Source of the DNA: Flavipsychrobacter sp.
GTDB taxonomy: Bacteria; Bacteroidota; Bacteroidia; Chitinophagales; Chitinophagaceae
NCBI GenBank assembly: GCA_021156265.1
Contig: JAJNBR010000001.1
Coordinates: forward strand, 1-35,930
Direction: 5' to 3'
DNA length: 35,930 nt
The notes beneath the pieces are model-generated. The model searched no databases, was not told the DNA's origin, and was given only the letters and a program-made list of their open reading frames with translations. This document shows positions 17,027 through 24,184 of this stretch, one piece after another. The translations under genes were made by a program, and so were the position numbers. The first letter of the stretch is position 1; each line of letters starts with the position of its first letter.

Positions 17027-17423
17027 GCAATCGCACCCATTCATTTACCGCTTTTTCAAGCGCCGCTTTCTTAGCCTTGATGTCCTCCATGCTGTAGAAC
17101 TTAGCCATACGCCTGTCTTTGTAGTCACCTTCCAGCAAGCCATCGCTTTCCACCATTGTGCCGTTGTGAAATACGAATACAATGTGCACAAACTTCTGCT
17201 CGCGTGGATGAAAAGCTGCCATATCATAACCATTGTAATGATAACTGGGTGCGTTCCATTTGACACGCTCCTGCAGTTTGGAGCTAGCGTTGGTTATGAT
17301 AGTGCGCAGCGCTTCTATCTCTGTCTTGAAAGGATGCTCGAGTTGCGACATGTATTCACTCACCTGTTCTGCATCGGTCGGCTTCGGCTTTTTAGTAGTG
17401 GCTGTTTTGGATGCTTTTGCCAT
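17019..17423 (-). CDS. DUF1801 (YdhG-like) protein
   Basis: 134 residues. Family signature blocks are MSQLEHPFKTEIEALRTII near 25-43, VKWNAPSYHYNG near 54-65 and a C-terminal helical end (VNEWVRLHE). It is a small alpha/beta domain related to the Bacillus YdhG/FrataxinLike fold; some members were proposed as iron chaperones, but most are uncharacterised. A Lys/Thr/Pro-rich tail of about 15 residues precedes the domain. It is followed with an 8-base overlap by the HMA-like gene and preceded by doxX 13 bases upstream. Confidence 0.88.
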   Translation of the reverse strand: MAKASKTATTKKPKPTDAEQVSEYMSQLEHPFKTEIEALRTIITNASSKLQERVKWNAPSYHYNGYDMAAFHPREQKFVHIVFVFHNGTMVESDGLLEGDYKDRRMAKFYSMEDIKAKKAALEKAVNEWVRLHE

Positions 17424-17436
17424 TGTGTGTATGTTG

Positions 17437-17856
17437 TTAGCCGAGTGTTACAGGCGCGCTGAACGCGGGTTCAGCATTCCTGGACGCACGCAGTTTTAAA
17501 CGTTTATGATAAAAAATGTACGATAAACCCAAAAATAACAAGAGTACAGGCATAAATAGCCATCCGGGATCAGCGGTGCCGCCGACGGCCAATATGGAAT
17601 ACGTAGCGCCTACCAGGTCGAATGCCAGCCCTGCATATGCCCACTCGGTGATACGCGGGACGCCGGGAATGAGGATGCCGATAATGCCCATAAGCTTGGC
17701 GAATCCTATGAAGGGTATTATGTATTCAGGGTACCCGAGATACTTGAAGACATTGACCCAGTCAGGTGTTGCCAGCATATTAGGTATGGCATTCGACAGC
17801 ATAAAAGCTGCGAACGGTAAAGTTATGCTCCAATAAATGATGTTTGTCTTTTTCAT
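17437..17856 (-). CDS. DoxX-like membrane protein
   Basis: 139 residues with four transmembrane helices (about 6-22, 42-60, 66-86, 92-112), the DoxX/DoxD_like topology. Blocks such as YPEYIIPFIGFAKLMGIIGIL and EWAYAGLAFDLVGA are typical of the DoxX_2 subfamily. The biochemical role is unknown; relatives are linked to redox stress and sulfur chemistry. The frame extends to 17919, but the ATG at 17856 (MKKTNIIYW) gives the normal N-terminus and the extra residues cross a hairpin. Confidence 0.88.
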   Translation of the reverse strand: MKKTNIIYWSITLPFAAFMLSNAIPNMLATPDWVNVFKYLGYPEYIIPFIGFAKLMGIIGILIPGVPRITEWAYAGLAFDLVGATYSILAVGGTADPGWLFMPVLLLFLGLSYIFYHKRLKLRASRNAEPAFSAPVTLG

Positions 17857-17895
17857 GATTATGGAATTGAGTGTGTTGAATAATTGGTTCTTATT

Positions 17896-17920
17896 GGTGG
17901 CAGGCGTTATACCTGCCACC
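17896..17920 (-). repeat. Perfect intergenic hairpin between VOC and doxX
   Basis: GGTGGCAGG (17896-17904) and CCTGCCACC (17912-17920) form a perfect 9-bp GC-rich stem with a 7-base loop, 9 bases after the VOC stop. No T run follows, so it is more likely an RNA-stabilising or processing hairpin or a weak attenuator than a full terminator. Confidence 0.7.
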
Positions 17921-17929
17921 GTAAAAGTT

Positions 17930-18358
17930 TTAGTTAGTTGCAGACGCGGTTTCAGGCTGCCCTACAAAAGAAGGGTCCATCCACGCTAGCTCCCACTGGT
18001 GACCGTCCGGGTCAGCAAAGCTGTGTTGGTACATAAAACCATGATCCTGCGGCTCGGCATAGATGCTTCCGCCTGCGGCTATAGCTTTCTGTACCAGGTT
18101 GTCCACTTCATCTTTGCTATCTGCTGAGAGGCAGATAATTGCTTCGGTGGCCTTAGTAGCGTCGCAAACGCTCTTCTTCGTAAAGGTCTGGAAGAAGGGC
18201 TCAGTGAGCAGCATGGCAAAAATGTCTTCACTGATCACCATGCAGACACCTTGCTCATTCGTAAACTGCGGGTTGAAACTGTAGCCGAGTTTCGAAAAGA
18301 AGTCCATAGACTTGTTCAGATCCTTAACCGGAAGATTCACAAAAATTTTGGTTGCCAT
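17930..18358 (-). CDS. VOC-superfamily (glyoxalase/bleomycin-resistance) protein
   Basis: 142 residues with two beta-alpha-beta-beta-beta modules of the vicinal-oxygen-chelate fold: KIFVNLPVKDLNKSMDFFSKLG at the start and HSFADPDGHQWELAWMDP near 113-130. Glu in HQWELAW is a usual metal ligand. Bacteroidota relatives are often called extradiol or lactoylglutathione-lyase-like, but the substrate is unknown. It is 39 bases downstream of the SRPBCC gene and on the same strand. Confidence 0.88.
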   Translation of the reverse strand: MATKIFVNLPVKDLNKSMDFFSKLGYSFNPQFTNEQGVCMVISEDIFAMLLTEPFFQTFTKKSVCDATKATEAIICLSADSKDEVDNLVQKAIAAGGSIYAEPQDHGFMYQHSFADPDGHQWELAWMDPSFVGQPETASATN

Positions 18359-18397
18359 TGTTTATTGTTTAAAAAGTTGATTCTTGATGTTTATGGT

Positions 18398-18868
18398 TTA
18401 GTTTCTTTCGGCGATCTCTTTTACCAGTGCCAGCGCTTTTGGAAACGTGCCGGTAAAGTAGTCGGCAAATTCATTGGATATGTCCATATCAACGGTAAGT
18501 TCGGTTTTTCCGTTCACTGTCTTCAGTGTATAGTTTTCCTGGGCATTGGCCCAACCCTGTGCTTCCGCCGAGGTGAAATCCTCAACGCCGTCTTTCACCT
18601 CACCCTTATGTGTAAACGACATGTACTCGTTGGGTATCAGGTCGCTGATGACAGACGTCATACCGCGGTCTTCGCTAGCCAGGAAGAGTATTTTGCTGCC
18701 TTTCTTCCAATCACTGACAGCATGAGAACCCGCACCGAATACAGCCGTCCATTCGCGGTAGTTCGCATCTTCCCAAAGGGCATTCCATACTTTTTCGCGA
18801 GGGGCGTCGATGGTTACTGTGAATTGTTTTCTTTCAGTTGCTTTTTCGTTAGTGGTTTGTGTAGACAT
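18398..18868 (-). CDS. SRPBCC / AHSA1-like protein
   Basis: 156-residue START-like domain. The AHSA1 opening (FTVTIDAPREKVWNALWEDANYREWTAVFG) spans residues 17-46, and the tail (YFTGTFPKALALVKEIAE) is the long C-terminal helix that closes the hydrophobic cavity. Such proteins bind small hydrophobic ligands, and AHSA1 itself activates Hsp90; the ligand here is unknown. It is flanked by VOC genes on both sides with 37- and 39-base gaps. Confidence 0.88.
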   Translation of the reverse strand: MSTQTTNEKATERKQFTVTIDAPREKVWNALWEDANYREWTAVFGAGSHAVSDWKKGSKILFLASEDRGMTSVISDLIPNEYMSFTHKGEVKDGVEDFTSAEAQGWANAQENYTLKTVNGKTELTVDMDISNEFADYFTGTFPKALALVKEIAERN

Positions 18869-18905
18869 AGTTTATTGTTTTTTTTGATTGTTATTAGTCG
18901 ATCAG

Positions 18906-19328
18906 TTACTTGTTGTTTTTGTCAAAGCTTATCATCCATTGCACTTTGAATTTATCGGTGAACATCCCAAAGTAGCTGCCCCAAAAGGTGTCTTCCAACG
19001 GCATCATGATCTTGCCACCATCAGAAAGACCTTTGAAAAGCCTGTCGGCTTCTTCACGGCTCTCTGCATTTACGGAGATGAAGAAGTTAGTGCCAATGTT
19101 TGCCGGTCCGAATGCCTGAGGCACGTCACTACCCATCAATACCGTACTTTGACCTATGGGAAGGGAAATATGCAACACCTTTTCGGCTTCGGCTTCGGTC
19201 AACGGCTGATCAGGAGGCGCGTCTTTAAAGCGGCTCAGGGAATATTCGCCACCAAATGCAGACTTGTAAAAGTTGAACGCTTCTTCGCAATTTCCGTTGA
19301 AGTGTACATAAGGACTTAGAGTTGCCAT
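18906..19328 (-). CDS. PhnB-type VOC protein (second copy)
   Basis: 140 residues of the PhnB/3-demethylubiquinone-9-methyltransferase-like VOC family: SPYVHFNGNCEEAFNFYKS at the start, FISVNAESREEADRLFKGLSDGG near 82-104, and EDTFWGSYFGMFTDKFKVQWM near the end. Despite the name, a link to phosphonates is unsupported. It is about as long as its upstream neighbour and shares the FNGNCxEAxNxYK and FWGxxFGxxxDxFxxxW blocks, so the two probably arose by tandem duplication. A 15-base gap separates them. Confidence 0.88.
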   Translation of the reverse strand: MATLSPYVHFNGNCEEAFNFYKSAFGGEYSLSRFKDAPPDQPLTEAEAEKVLHISLPIGQSTVLMGSDVPQAFGPANIGTNFFISVNAESREEADRLFKGLSDGGKIMMPLEDTFWGSYFGMFTDKFKVQWMISFDKNNK

Positions 19329-19343
19329 AGTGTTGTTGTTGTT

Positions 19344-19769
19344 TTATGATGATTGTTGTTGTTGATTCTTATCGTAATGCAAAAGCCAGTTGATGCCAAA
19401 CCTGTCTTCCAATGCGCCGAATTTGGCACCCCAGAACATCTCTGCCAGCGGGTCGATCACCTGGCCGCCATCAGCCAGTGTTTTGAAGTAGGTGTTGATC
19501 TCTTCGTCGTTACTGCAATTGAGCATCAGCGATACGCGGTTACCGTTTGCAAGTTTCTCACGCGCCATATCCGAAGCCATGATAATGAGATTGCCTTTCC
19601 TCAGCATAGAATGAAGTACATGCTGGCGCATTTGACTTGGTATCTTGTCCGCCATAGGTGTACCGTCAACGGTTTGCAGGGTCAGTTCACCACCGAGACA
19701 CTCTTTGTAATAATTCATAGCTTCGCGGCAATTTCCATTGAACGTGAGGTATGCATTTATCTGTGTCAT
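19344..19769 (-). CDS. PhnB-type VOC protein (first gene of the operon)
   Basis: 141 residues with the PhnB pattern: NAYLTFNGNCREAMNYYKECLGGEL at 4-28, the central MLRKGNLIIMASD, LNCSNDEEINTYFKTLADGG near 83-102, and MFWGAKFGALEDRFGINWLLHY near the end. It is the promoter-proximal gene of the seven-gene unit and lies head to head with the GlxA-type regulator across 184 bases. A Gln/Ser-rich tail (DKNQQQQSS) closes it. Substrate unknown. Confidence 0.88.
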   Translation of the reverse strand: MTQINAYLTFNGNCREAMNYYKECLGGELTLQTVDGTPMADKIPSQMRQHVLHSMLRKGNLIIMASDMAREKLANGNRVSLMLNCSNDEEINTYFKTLADGGQVIDPLAEMFWGAKFGALEDRFGINWLLHYDKNQQQQSS

Positions 19770-19805
19770 AAAAAACTATTGTTCGGTGCTGTTCGTTATT
19801 ACAAA

Positions 19806-19814
19806 GCAAACGTA
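19806..19814 (-). promoter_or_regulatory. Probable -7 element of the VOC operon
   Basis: TACGTTTGC on the minus strand fits TAnnTTTG and lies 36 bases upstream of the first VOC start. It abuts one arm of an inverted repeat, CCGTTAA at 19818-19824. Confidence 0.45.
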
Positions 19815-19817
19815 CGA

Positions 19818-19921
19818 CCGTTAACTTTACGTTACGGGTGGTAAATACGTCATTTAACGGGTTGTTTGCGACAAGTTTTTTAACGAAATTTATCCTCTCA
19901 AATCCAGTGTGTTGAAACACA
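19818..19921. promoter_or_regulatory. Operator-like inverted repeats in the divergent control region
   Basis: Two patterns lie between the divergent VOC operon and the GlxA-type gene. One is CCGTTAA (19818-19824) with TTAACGG (19854-19860), separated by 29 bases. The other is TGTGTT-GA-AACACA (19908-19921), a compact 14-base palindrome upstream of the regulator start. Either could be a regulator site; this is inference from position. Confidence 0.4.
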
Positions 19922-19953
19922 ACGTTTTAATGTCATTTAGTAAACCATTTCAG

Positions 19954-20928
19954 ATGAAGCATATATCGATTTTAGTACCGTCAGGATCCGTTTTAGGTAG
20001 TATAGAGGGACCCCGCCAGGTGTTTGTAGAAGTGAATAAATTCCTGCAGAACACAGGCCGCCCGGTACTATCAAAAGTTCAATTAGTTGGGCTGCAGAAA
20101 GAGACACCTGCCGCAGGTGGCAGATATATGGTGCACGCCGATGCAGTAATTGACGAAGTCGACAAAACAGACCTCATCATAATACCGGCACTTGATGGTG
20201 ACATGCCGACAGTATTAAACACGAACAAGGCGTTTATTCCGTGGATAAAATATCAATATGCAAACGGCGCTGAGGTAGCCAGTCTGTGCGTAGGTGCGTT
20301 TATGCTGGCGTCTACAGGTCTCATTACAGGAAAGGCCTGCGCCACACACTGGATGGCCGCTAACGATTTTCGTAAGATGTTCCCTGAAGTGAAGCTGGTA
20401 GAGGATAAGATCATCACCGATGAGGATGGCATATACTCCAGCGGCGGTGCCTTCTCTTATCTTAACCTGATACTATACCTGGTAGAAAAATATGCAGGAC
20501 GCGAGACCGCCGTGTTTTTTGCCAAGGCTTTCCAGATAGATATGCAACGCAACAGCCAGTCGCAGTTCATCATCTTCCAGGGACAAAAAGACCATGCGGA
20601 TACGGAAGTAAAGCGCGCGCAGGAGTATATAGAATCTAACTACGCCGAGAAACTCTCTGTTGATGAATTGGCCTCAATGCTGTTTATCGGCAGGCGTAAT
20701 TTTGAACGCAGGTTCAAGAAAGCAACATCCAATACGGTGGCTGAATACATTCAGCGGGTGAAAATAGAAGCCGCTAAGATCAGTTTGGAGTCTGTAAACG
20801 AGAATGTGAATGACATTATGTACAAAGTGGGGTATACTGACACCAAAGCATTCCGTAATACTTTTAAAAGGATAACCGGATTGTCCCCGGTGCAGTATAG
20901 GAACAAATATTTGCGAGCGGTGTCATAA
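19954..20928 (+). CDS. GlxA-family AraC regulator with DJ-1/PfpI domain
   Basis: 324 residues. Residues 1-185 are a DJ-1/PfpI (class I amidotransferase-like) sensor domain with the nucleophile-elbow Cys 112 in SLCVGAFMLAS and GKACATHW at 126-133. Residues about 220-322 are an AraC-type double helix-turn-helix (SVDELASMLFIGRRNFERRFKKAT and NDIMYKVGYTDTKAFRNTFKRITGLSPVQYR). It is a cytoplasmic transcription regulator, probably of the divergent VOC operon. The start is uncertain: the frame is open to 19909, and Met at 19930 or 19954 are the options; 19954 gives the family start MKHISILVP. Confidence 0.9.
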   Translation: MKHISILVPSGSVLGSIEGPRQVFVEVNKFLQNTGRPVLSKVQLVGLQKETPAAGGRYMVHADAVIDEVDKTDLIIIPALDGDMPTVLNTNKAFIPWIKYQYANGAEVASLCVGAFMLASTGLITGKACATHWMAANDFRKMFPEVKLVEDKIITDEDGIYSSGGAFSYLNLILYLVEKYAGRETAVFFAKAFQIDMQRNSQSQFIIFQGQKDHADTEVKRAQEYIESNYAEKLSVDELASMLFIGRRNFERRFKKATSNTVAEYIQRVKIEAAKISLESVNENVNDIMYKVGYTDTKAFRNTFKRITGLSPVQYRNKYLRAVS

Positions 20929-21153
20929 AAACTAAAAAGACCAATAGCGTTTTTCTTAGTGTTGGTTAAGCGGTATTTCAAACCACGTTACTTTCGTTTG
21001 ATAAAAGATTGAACATCTTCCGGACTTACCCTTTTGTATATAAGTGTTTGATCGTGTTCGTTCTTCTATGAGGCGAATTTTCACTGCAATTCAAAACTTG
21101 TCATCTCATTAATTCGTTGATAGGTGATATGTAGTAGAATGAATAAATTGTTG

Positions 21154-21162
21154 TATATTTGC
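21154..21162 (+). promoter_or_regulatory. Promoter-like -7 element TATATTTGC
   Basis: Matches TAnnTTTGC inside a 16-base string (21148-21163) identical to 15104-15119. No real gene follows on this strand before gldD and tRNA-Arg, which are on the other strand, so any transcript would be non-coding. Confidence 0.4.
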
Positions 21163-21407
21163 ACTGGTAGTTTTTTGAATAAGCTAAAACTGTGTTTCGC
21201 ACGGTGTGTTTTTTTTATTCTCTTAAAAAGTACACAAACATACACAAGTAATAAAAGAAACCCTTCGGCGGCTGCGGCAACAATGGTTATCTTTTTTTTG
21301 CCGGCGTGCATATCGTAATTCGTTGAAACGCAGTTCTTTGGAAGCCTAACTAAGAAAAATGTTGTCTCGAAAAAACGCTGAAAACGGCAACAAAAGTTAT
21401 CATTTTT

Positions 21408-21450
21408 GGAAGGCAGCCGATATGGATAAATAACAATCGGCTGCCTTTCC
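21408..21450. repeat. Long hairpin with a third alternative-pairing copy
   Basis: AAGGCAGCCGAT (21410-21421) pairs perfectly with ATCGGCTGCCTT (21436-21447) across a 14-base loop. A second CAGCCGAT at 21454-21461 could compete for the same partner. Neither strand has a strong T run after it. On the minus strand it lies just downstream of tRNA-Arg and could mark the end of that transcript. Confidence 0.6.
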
Positions 21451-21471
21451 AGACAGCCGATGCATTTTGAG

Positions 21472-21546
21472 TGGTAGCCCCGCCAAGAATCGAACTTGGA
21501 TCTAAAGTTTAGGAAACTTCTATTCTATCCATTGAACTACGGGGCC
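21472..21546 (-). tRNA. tRNA-Arg (anticodon CCT)
   Basis: Cloverleaf on the minus strand: acceptor GGCCCCG with CGGGGCT (one terminal G-U pair), discriminator A and encoded CCA at 21474-21472, TψC arm CAAG-TTCGATT-CTTG, and anticodon stem GAAGT/ACTTT around loop TTCCTAA. The anticodon CCT reads AGG. It lies 49 bases downstream of gldD on the same strand. Confidence 0.95.
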
Positions 21547-21595
21547 ATTTATTAAACCGGATTGCAAAAATAAGTTTCTGAATGAAAATGCCAAC

Positions 21596-22189
21596 TTAAT
21601 TTCTCCAGCGCAACGTTTGTATGAGGTGCTCCATATCCTTCCGCAGAAATTCGTTCACCGGTTTGAGTGAATCTGCATTAGGCGTCACATCAAAATACAA
21701 TGCACCGCGAATGTAGTGCCGCACAGAATCTGTGGCGTAAAACTGGTAAGCAGATGCGGCATTGCCCGTCACATTGTAGAAAATGCCATGTACCCTGTTT
21801 GTGTCATCATGAAATACAAAATCATCTATATAATCGGCACGCTTGGTGTGAAAGATGGTCATTTCATAGGAATCATCCAACAGCTTATCAAGCGTCTGGT
21901 CCGGGCCGATGATCTTATAACTAACATATATACGTCCGCCTATGGAAGGGAAATCAATGTTTATCCAGTAGGGGTTCTCTGGCTTTTCACCAAAAAAGTT
22001 GGTGTCGGGTATGACCTTACCATACACCGGGTATTCAAAGCTGTACGGGTAAGCCGGGTTATCAAATTTCTGGTAGTTATGCTCGGGCAGCTCAACTTCA
22101 TAATAGCCGCGAGGCCTTGGCGTATAGGTTTCTGGCCTGCATGACCAGAGCAGGGAGCAAATAAAAAATGCAATAATATAGCGGGACAT
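21596..22189 (-). CDS. gldD: Gliding motility lipoprotein GldD
   Basis: 197-residue lipoprotein with lipobox LWSC (Cys 17). Diagnostic GldD blocks are YTPRPRGYYEVELPEHNYQ near 22-40, PYSFEYPVYGKV near 48-59 and PYWINIDFPSIGGRIYVSYK near 73-92. GldD is required for gliding and for T9SS-dependent secretion in Flavobacterium johnsoniae, although its mechanism is unclear. gldE and other gld genes are not next to it here. It fits with the T9SS-tailed protein at 380-1963. A TAGTTTTGG -7-like element lies at 22194-22202 on the minus strand, directly before the ATG. Confidence 0.92.
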   Translation of the reverse strand: MSRYIIAFFICSLLWSCRPETYTPRPRGYYEVELPEHNYQKFDNPAYPYSFEYPVYGKVIPDTNFFGEKPENPYWINIDFPSIGGRIYVSYKIIGPDQTLDKLLDDSYEMTIFHTKRADYIDDFVFHDDTNRVHGIFYNVTGNAASAYQFYATDSVRHYIRGALYFDVTPNADSLKPVNEFLRKDMEHLIQTLRWRN

Positions 22190-22303
22190 GTGGCCAAAAC
22201 TACAAAATCCTGTAAACCTTTGCCAGTAAGGCTTTTAAACTTCTGCTAAAACGACTGGGTTTCTTTTGTTAATTTCGCACCCAATTCTCAATACGACTCA
22301 CTT

Positions 22304-22618
22304 ATGCAAGACCAACAACCCCAGGAGCAACAACTTAATATAGAACTGACGGAAGAAATGTCGGATGGTGTTTATTCGAACCTGGTTATCATAACCCATT
22401 CATTTGCAGAATTTGTATTTGATTTTGTAAATGTGATGCCCAATGTGCCCAAGGCGAAAGTAAAATCGCGCGTTGTAATGACCCCTCAGCATGCAAAACG
22501 CCTGATGCGTGCACTGGTAGAGAATGTGAAGCGCTTCGAAGCAGCTAACGGACCAATTAAAGAACAGGAGCAGGTAAATGTTCCCTTCACCTTTGGCGGC
22601 ACTACCGGCCAGGCTTAA
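22304..22618 (+). CDS. DUF3467-family protein
   Basis: 104 residues. The family core (ELTEEMSDGVYSNLVIITHSF, FVFDFVNVMPNVPKAKVKSRVVMTPQHAKRL) spans residues 15-70, followed by ALVENVKRFEAANGPI. It is small and cytoplasmic, of unknown function, and conserved across Bacteroidota. A TAATTTCGC -7-like element lies at 22270-22278. guaA starts 12 bases after its stop, so the two are probably cotranscribed. Confidence 0.9.
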   Translation: MQDQQPQEQQLNIELTEEMSDGVYSNLVIITHSFAEFVFDFVNVMPNVPKAKVKSRVVMTPQHAKRLMRALVENVKRFEAANGPIKEQEQVNVPFTFGGTTGQA

Positions 22619-22630
22619 TAATATAAATAA

Positions 22631-24169
22631 ATGAACGAAAAGATACTCATACTCGATTTTGGCAGCCAGTATACACAGCTGATAGCGCGGAACATTCGCG
22701 AGCTGAATATTTACTGCGAAATTCAGCCATGCACTAAACCCGTAAACTTCACGCCAGATCTGAAAGGTGTGATTTTTTCGGGGAGCCCGTTTTCTGTGAA
22801 TGACCCTGTAGCGCCTAAACCGGATATAAAAGCAATAGCAGACAAACTGCCTGTGTTGGCCGTATGTTATGGTGCGCAGCTGCTGGCACAGCAGAGTGGT
22901 GGCGAAGTAGGTAAATCTACCCACCGTGAGTATGGCCGTGCCCACCTGCAAGGAGTAGTTCATGATCCTTTATTTGCAACGATCGCTGATGGATCGCAGG
23001 TATGGATGAGTCATAGCGATACCATCAAACGCCTGCCTGAAGGCTTTACTGTATTAGCGCGTACTGAATCAATTCCCGTTGCCGCCTATAAAGCGACTGA
23101 AGGTTATGCTCAAAATCCGGTATATGCTATCCAGTTTCACCCCGAGGTAACGCATAGCACAGATGGTCGCCAGCTGTTGAAAAATTTCGTAGTGGACATT
23201 TGCGGATGCACACAAGACTGGACACCCGCTGCATTCATTCACGAAACAGTTGAGCGCATCAAAGAACAAGTAGGCGACCAAAAGGTGGTAATGGCGCTGA
23301 GCGGCGGGGTAGATTCTACGGTAGCAGCTACGCTGGTACATAGGGCCATTGGGGACAATCTGTATTGCATATTTGTAGATAACGGCTTGCTGCGCAAGAA
23401 TGAGTTTGAACAAGTATTGGATGGCTATAAACATCTTGGCCTGAATACCAAAGGCGTTGATGCTAAACAACTGTTCTATTCAAAACTCGACGGTGTAACT
23501 GATCCGGAGCAAAAACGAAAGATTATCGGTGGTCTCTTCATAGATGTGTTCTCTGAAGAAGCCCATCACATAAAAGATGTAAAGTTCCTTGGGCAGGGTA
23601 CCATTTACCCTGACGTGATCGAGTCAATATCTGTACACGGTCCTTCGGTAACTATCAAGTCGCACCACAATGTAGGTGGCCTGCCTGAAAAAATGCACAT
23701 GCAGCTGGTAGAACCTCTGCGTTTCCTGTTCAAAGACGAAGTTCGCAGGATAGGCCGCGAGCTGGGCATCGACGAGATGTTCCTGCAGCGCCATCCATTC
23801 CCGGGTCCGGGTCTTGGTATTCGTGTGCTGGGTGCTATTACAGAAGATAAAGTGAAAATGTTGCAGGAAGCTGATGCTATATATACCCAGCACCTGCGCG
23901 ACAGCGGTCAATACAGCCAGGTGTGGCAGGCAGGGGCGATTCTGCTCCCTGTACAGAGCGTAGGCGTAATGGGCGACGAGCGCACTTATGAATATACTAT
24001 TGCGCTTCGTGCTGTCACTTCTGTAGATGGTATGACTGCCGACTGGGCGCACCTGCCATATGAGTTCCTGGCTAAGGTGTCTAACGACATCATTAATTAT
24101 GTAAAAGGCATTAACCGCGTGGTGTATGATATCAGCTCAAAACCGCCGGCAACTATAGAGTGGGAATAG
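22631..24169 (+). CDS. guaA: GMP synthase (glutamine-hydrolysing)
   Basis: 512 residues; converts XMP to GMP using ATP and glutamine. The N-terminal class I glutamine amidotransferase has catalytic Cys 79 (AVCYGAQLLAQ) and the His 170/Glu 172 pair (QFHPEVTHS). The ATP-pyrophosphatase domain has the P-loop SGGVDST at 224-230. The C-terminal dimerisation domain carries RHPFPGPGLGIRVLG and ends in SSKPPATIEWE, the standard terminus. Length is normal. It is followed after 15 bases by a secreted binding-protein-like gene. Confidence 0.97.
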   Translation: MNEKILILDFGSQYTQLIARNIRELNIYCEIQPCTKPVNFTPDLKGVIFSGSPFSVNDPVAPKPDIKAIADKLPVLAVCYGAQLLAQQSGGEVGKSTHREYGRAHLQGVVHDPLFATIADGSQVWMSHSDTIKRLPEGFTVLARTESIPVAAYKATEGYAQNPVYAIQFHPEVTHSTDGRQLLKNFVVDICGCTQDWTPAAFIHETVERIKEQVGDQKVVMALSGGVDSTVAATLVHRAIGDNLYCIFVDNGLLRKNEFEQVLDGYKHLGLNTKGVDAKQLFYSKLDGVTDPEQKRKIIGGLFIDVFSEEAHHIKDVKFLGQGTIYPDVIESISVHGPSVTIKSHHNVGGLPEKMHMQLVEPLRFLFKDEVRRIGRELGIDEMFLQRHPFPGPGLGIRVLGAITEDKVKMLQEADAIYTQHLRDSGQYSQVWQAGAILLPVQSVGVMGDERTYEYTIALRAVTSVDGMTADWAHLPYEFLAKVSNDIINYVKGINRVVYDISSKPPATIEWE

Positions 24170-24184
24170 ATAAATAGCGCATCC

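Larger units (their letters stand above)
20929..21471. other. Non-coding interval with promoter-like, repeat and hairpin signals
   Basis: No credible gene in 540 bases. The longest plus frame (21124-21318, 64 residues) has no family look. Visible are an AT-rich left half, an 11-base direct repeat TAATTCGTTGA at 21110-21120 and 21316-21326, a TATATTTGC element at 21154-21162, and a long hairpin near 21408-21450. It could hold a small RNA. Confidence 0.5.

Noticed and set aside
16778..19769. Phosphonate metabolism suggested by PhnB-like and PhnA-like names
   Set aside because: Neither family is shown to act on phosphonates and no C-P lyase or transporter gene is present.
21124..21318. 64-codon plus-strand frame in the non-coding interval
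   Set aside because: It contains the TATATTTGC element inside its own 5' end, has low-complexity hydrophobic composition and no known relative.
21110..21326. 11-base direct repeat TAATTCGTTGA flanking about 195 bases, like a target-site duplication
   Set aside because: No terminal inverted repeats at the inner ends and no transposase; an AT-rich 11-mer could recur by chance.
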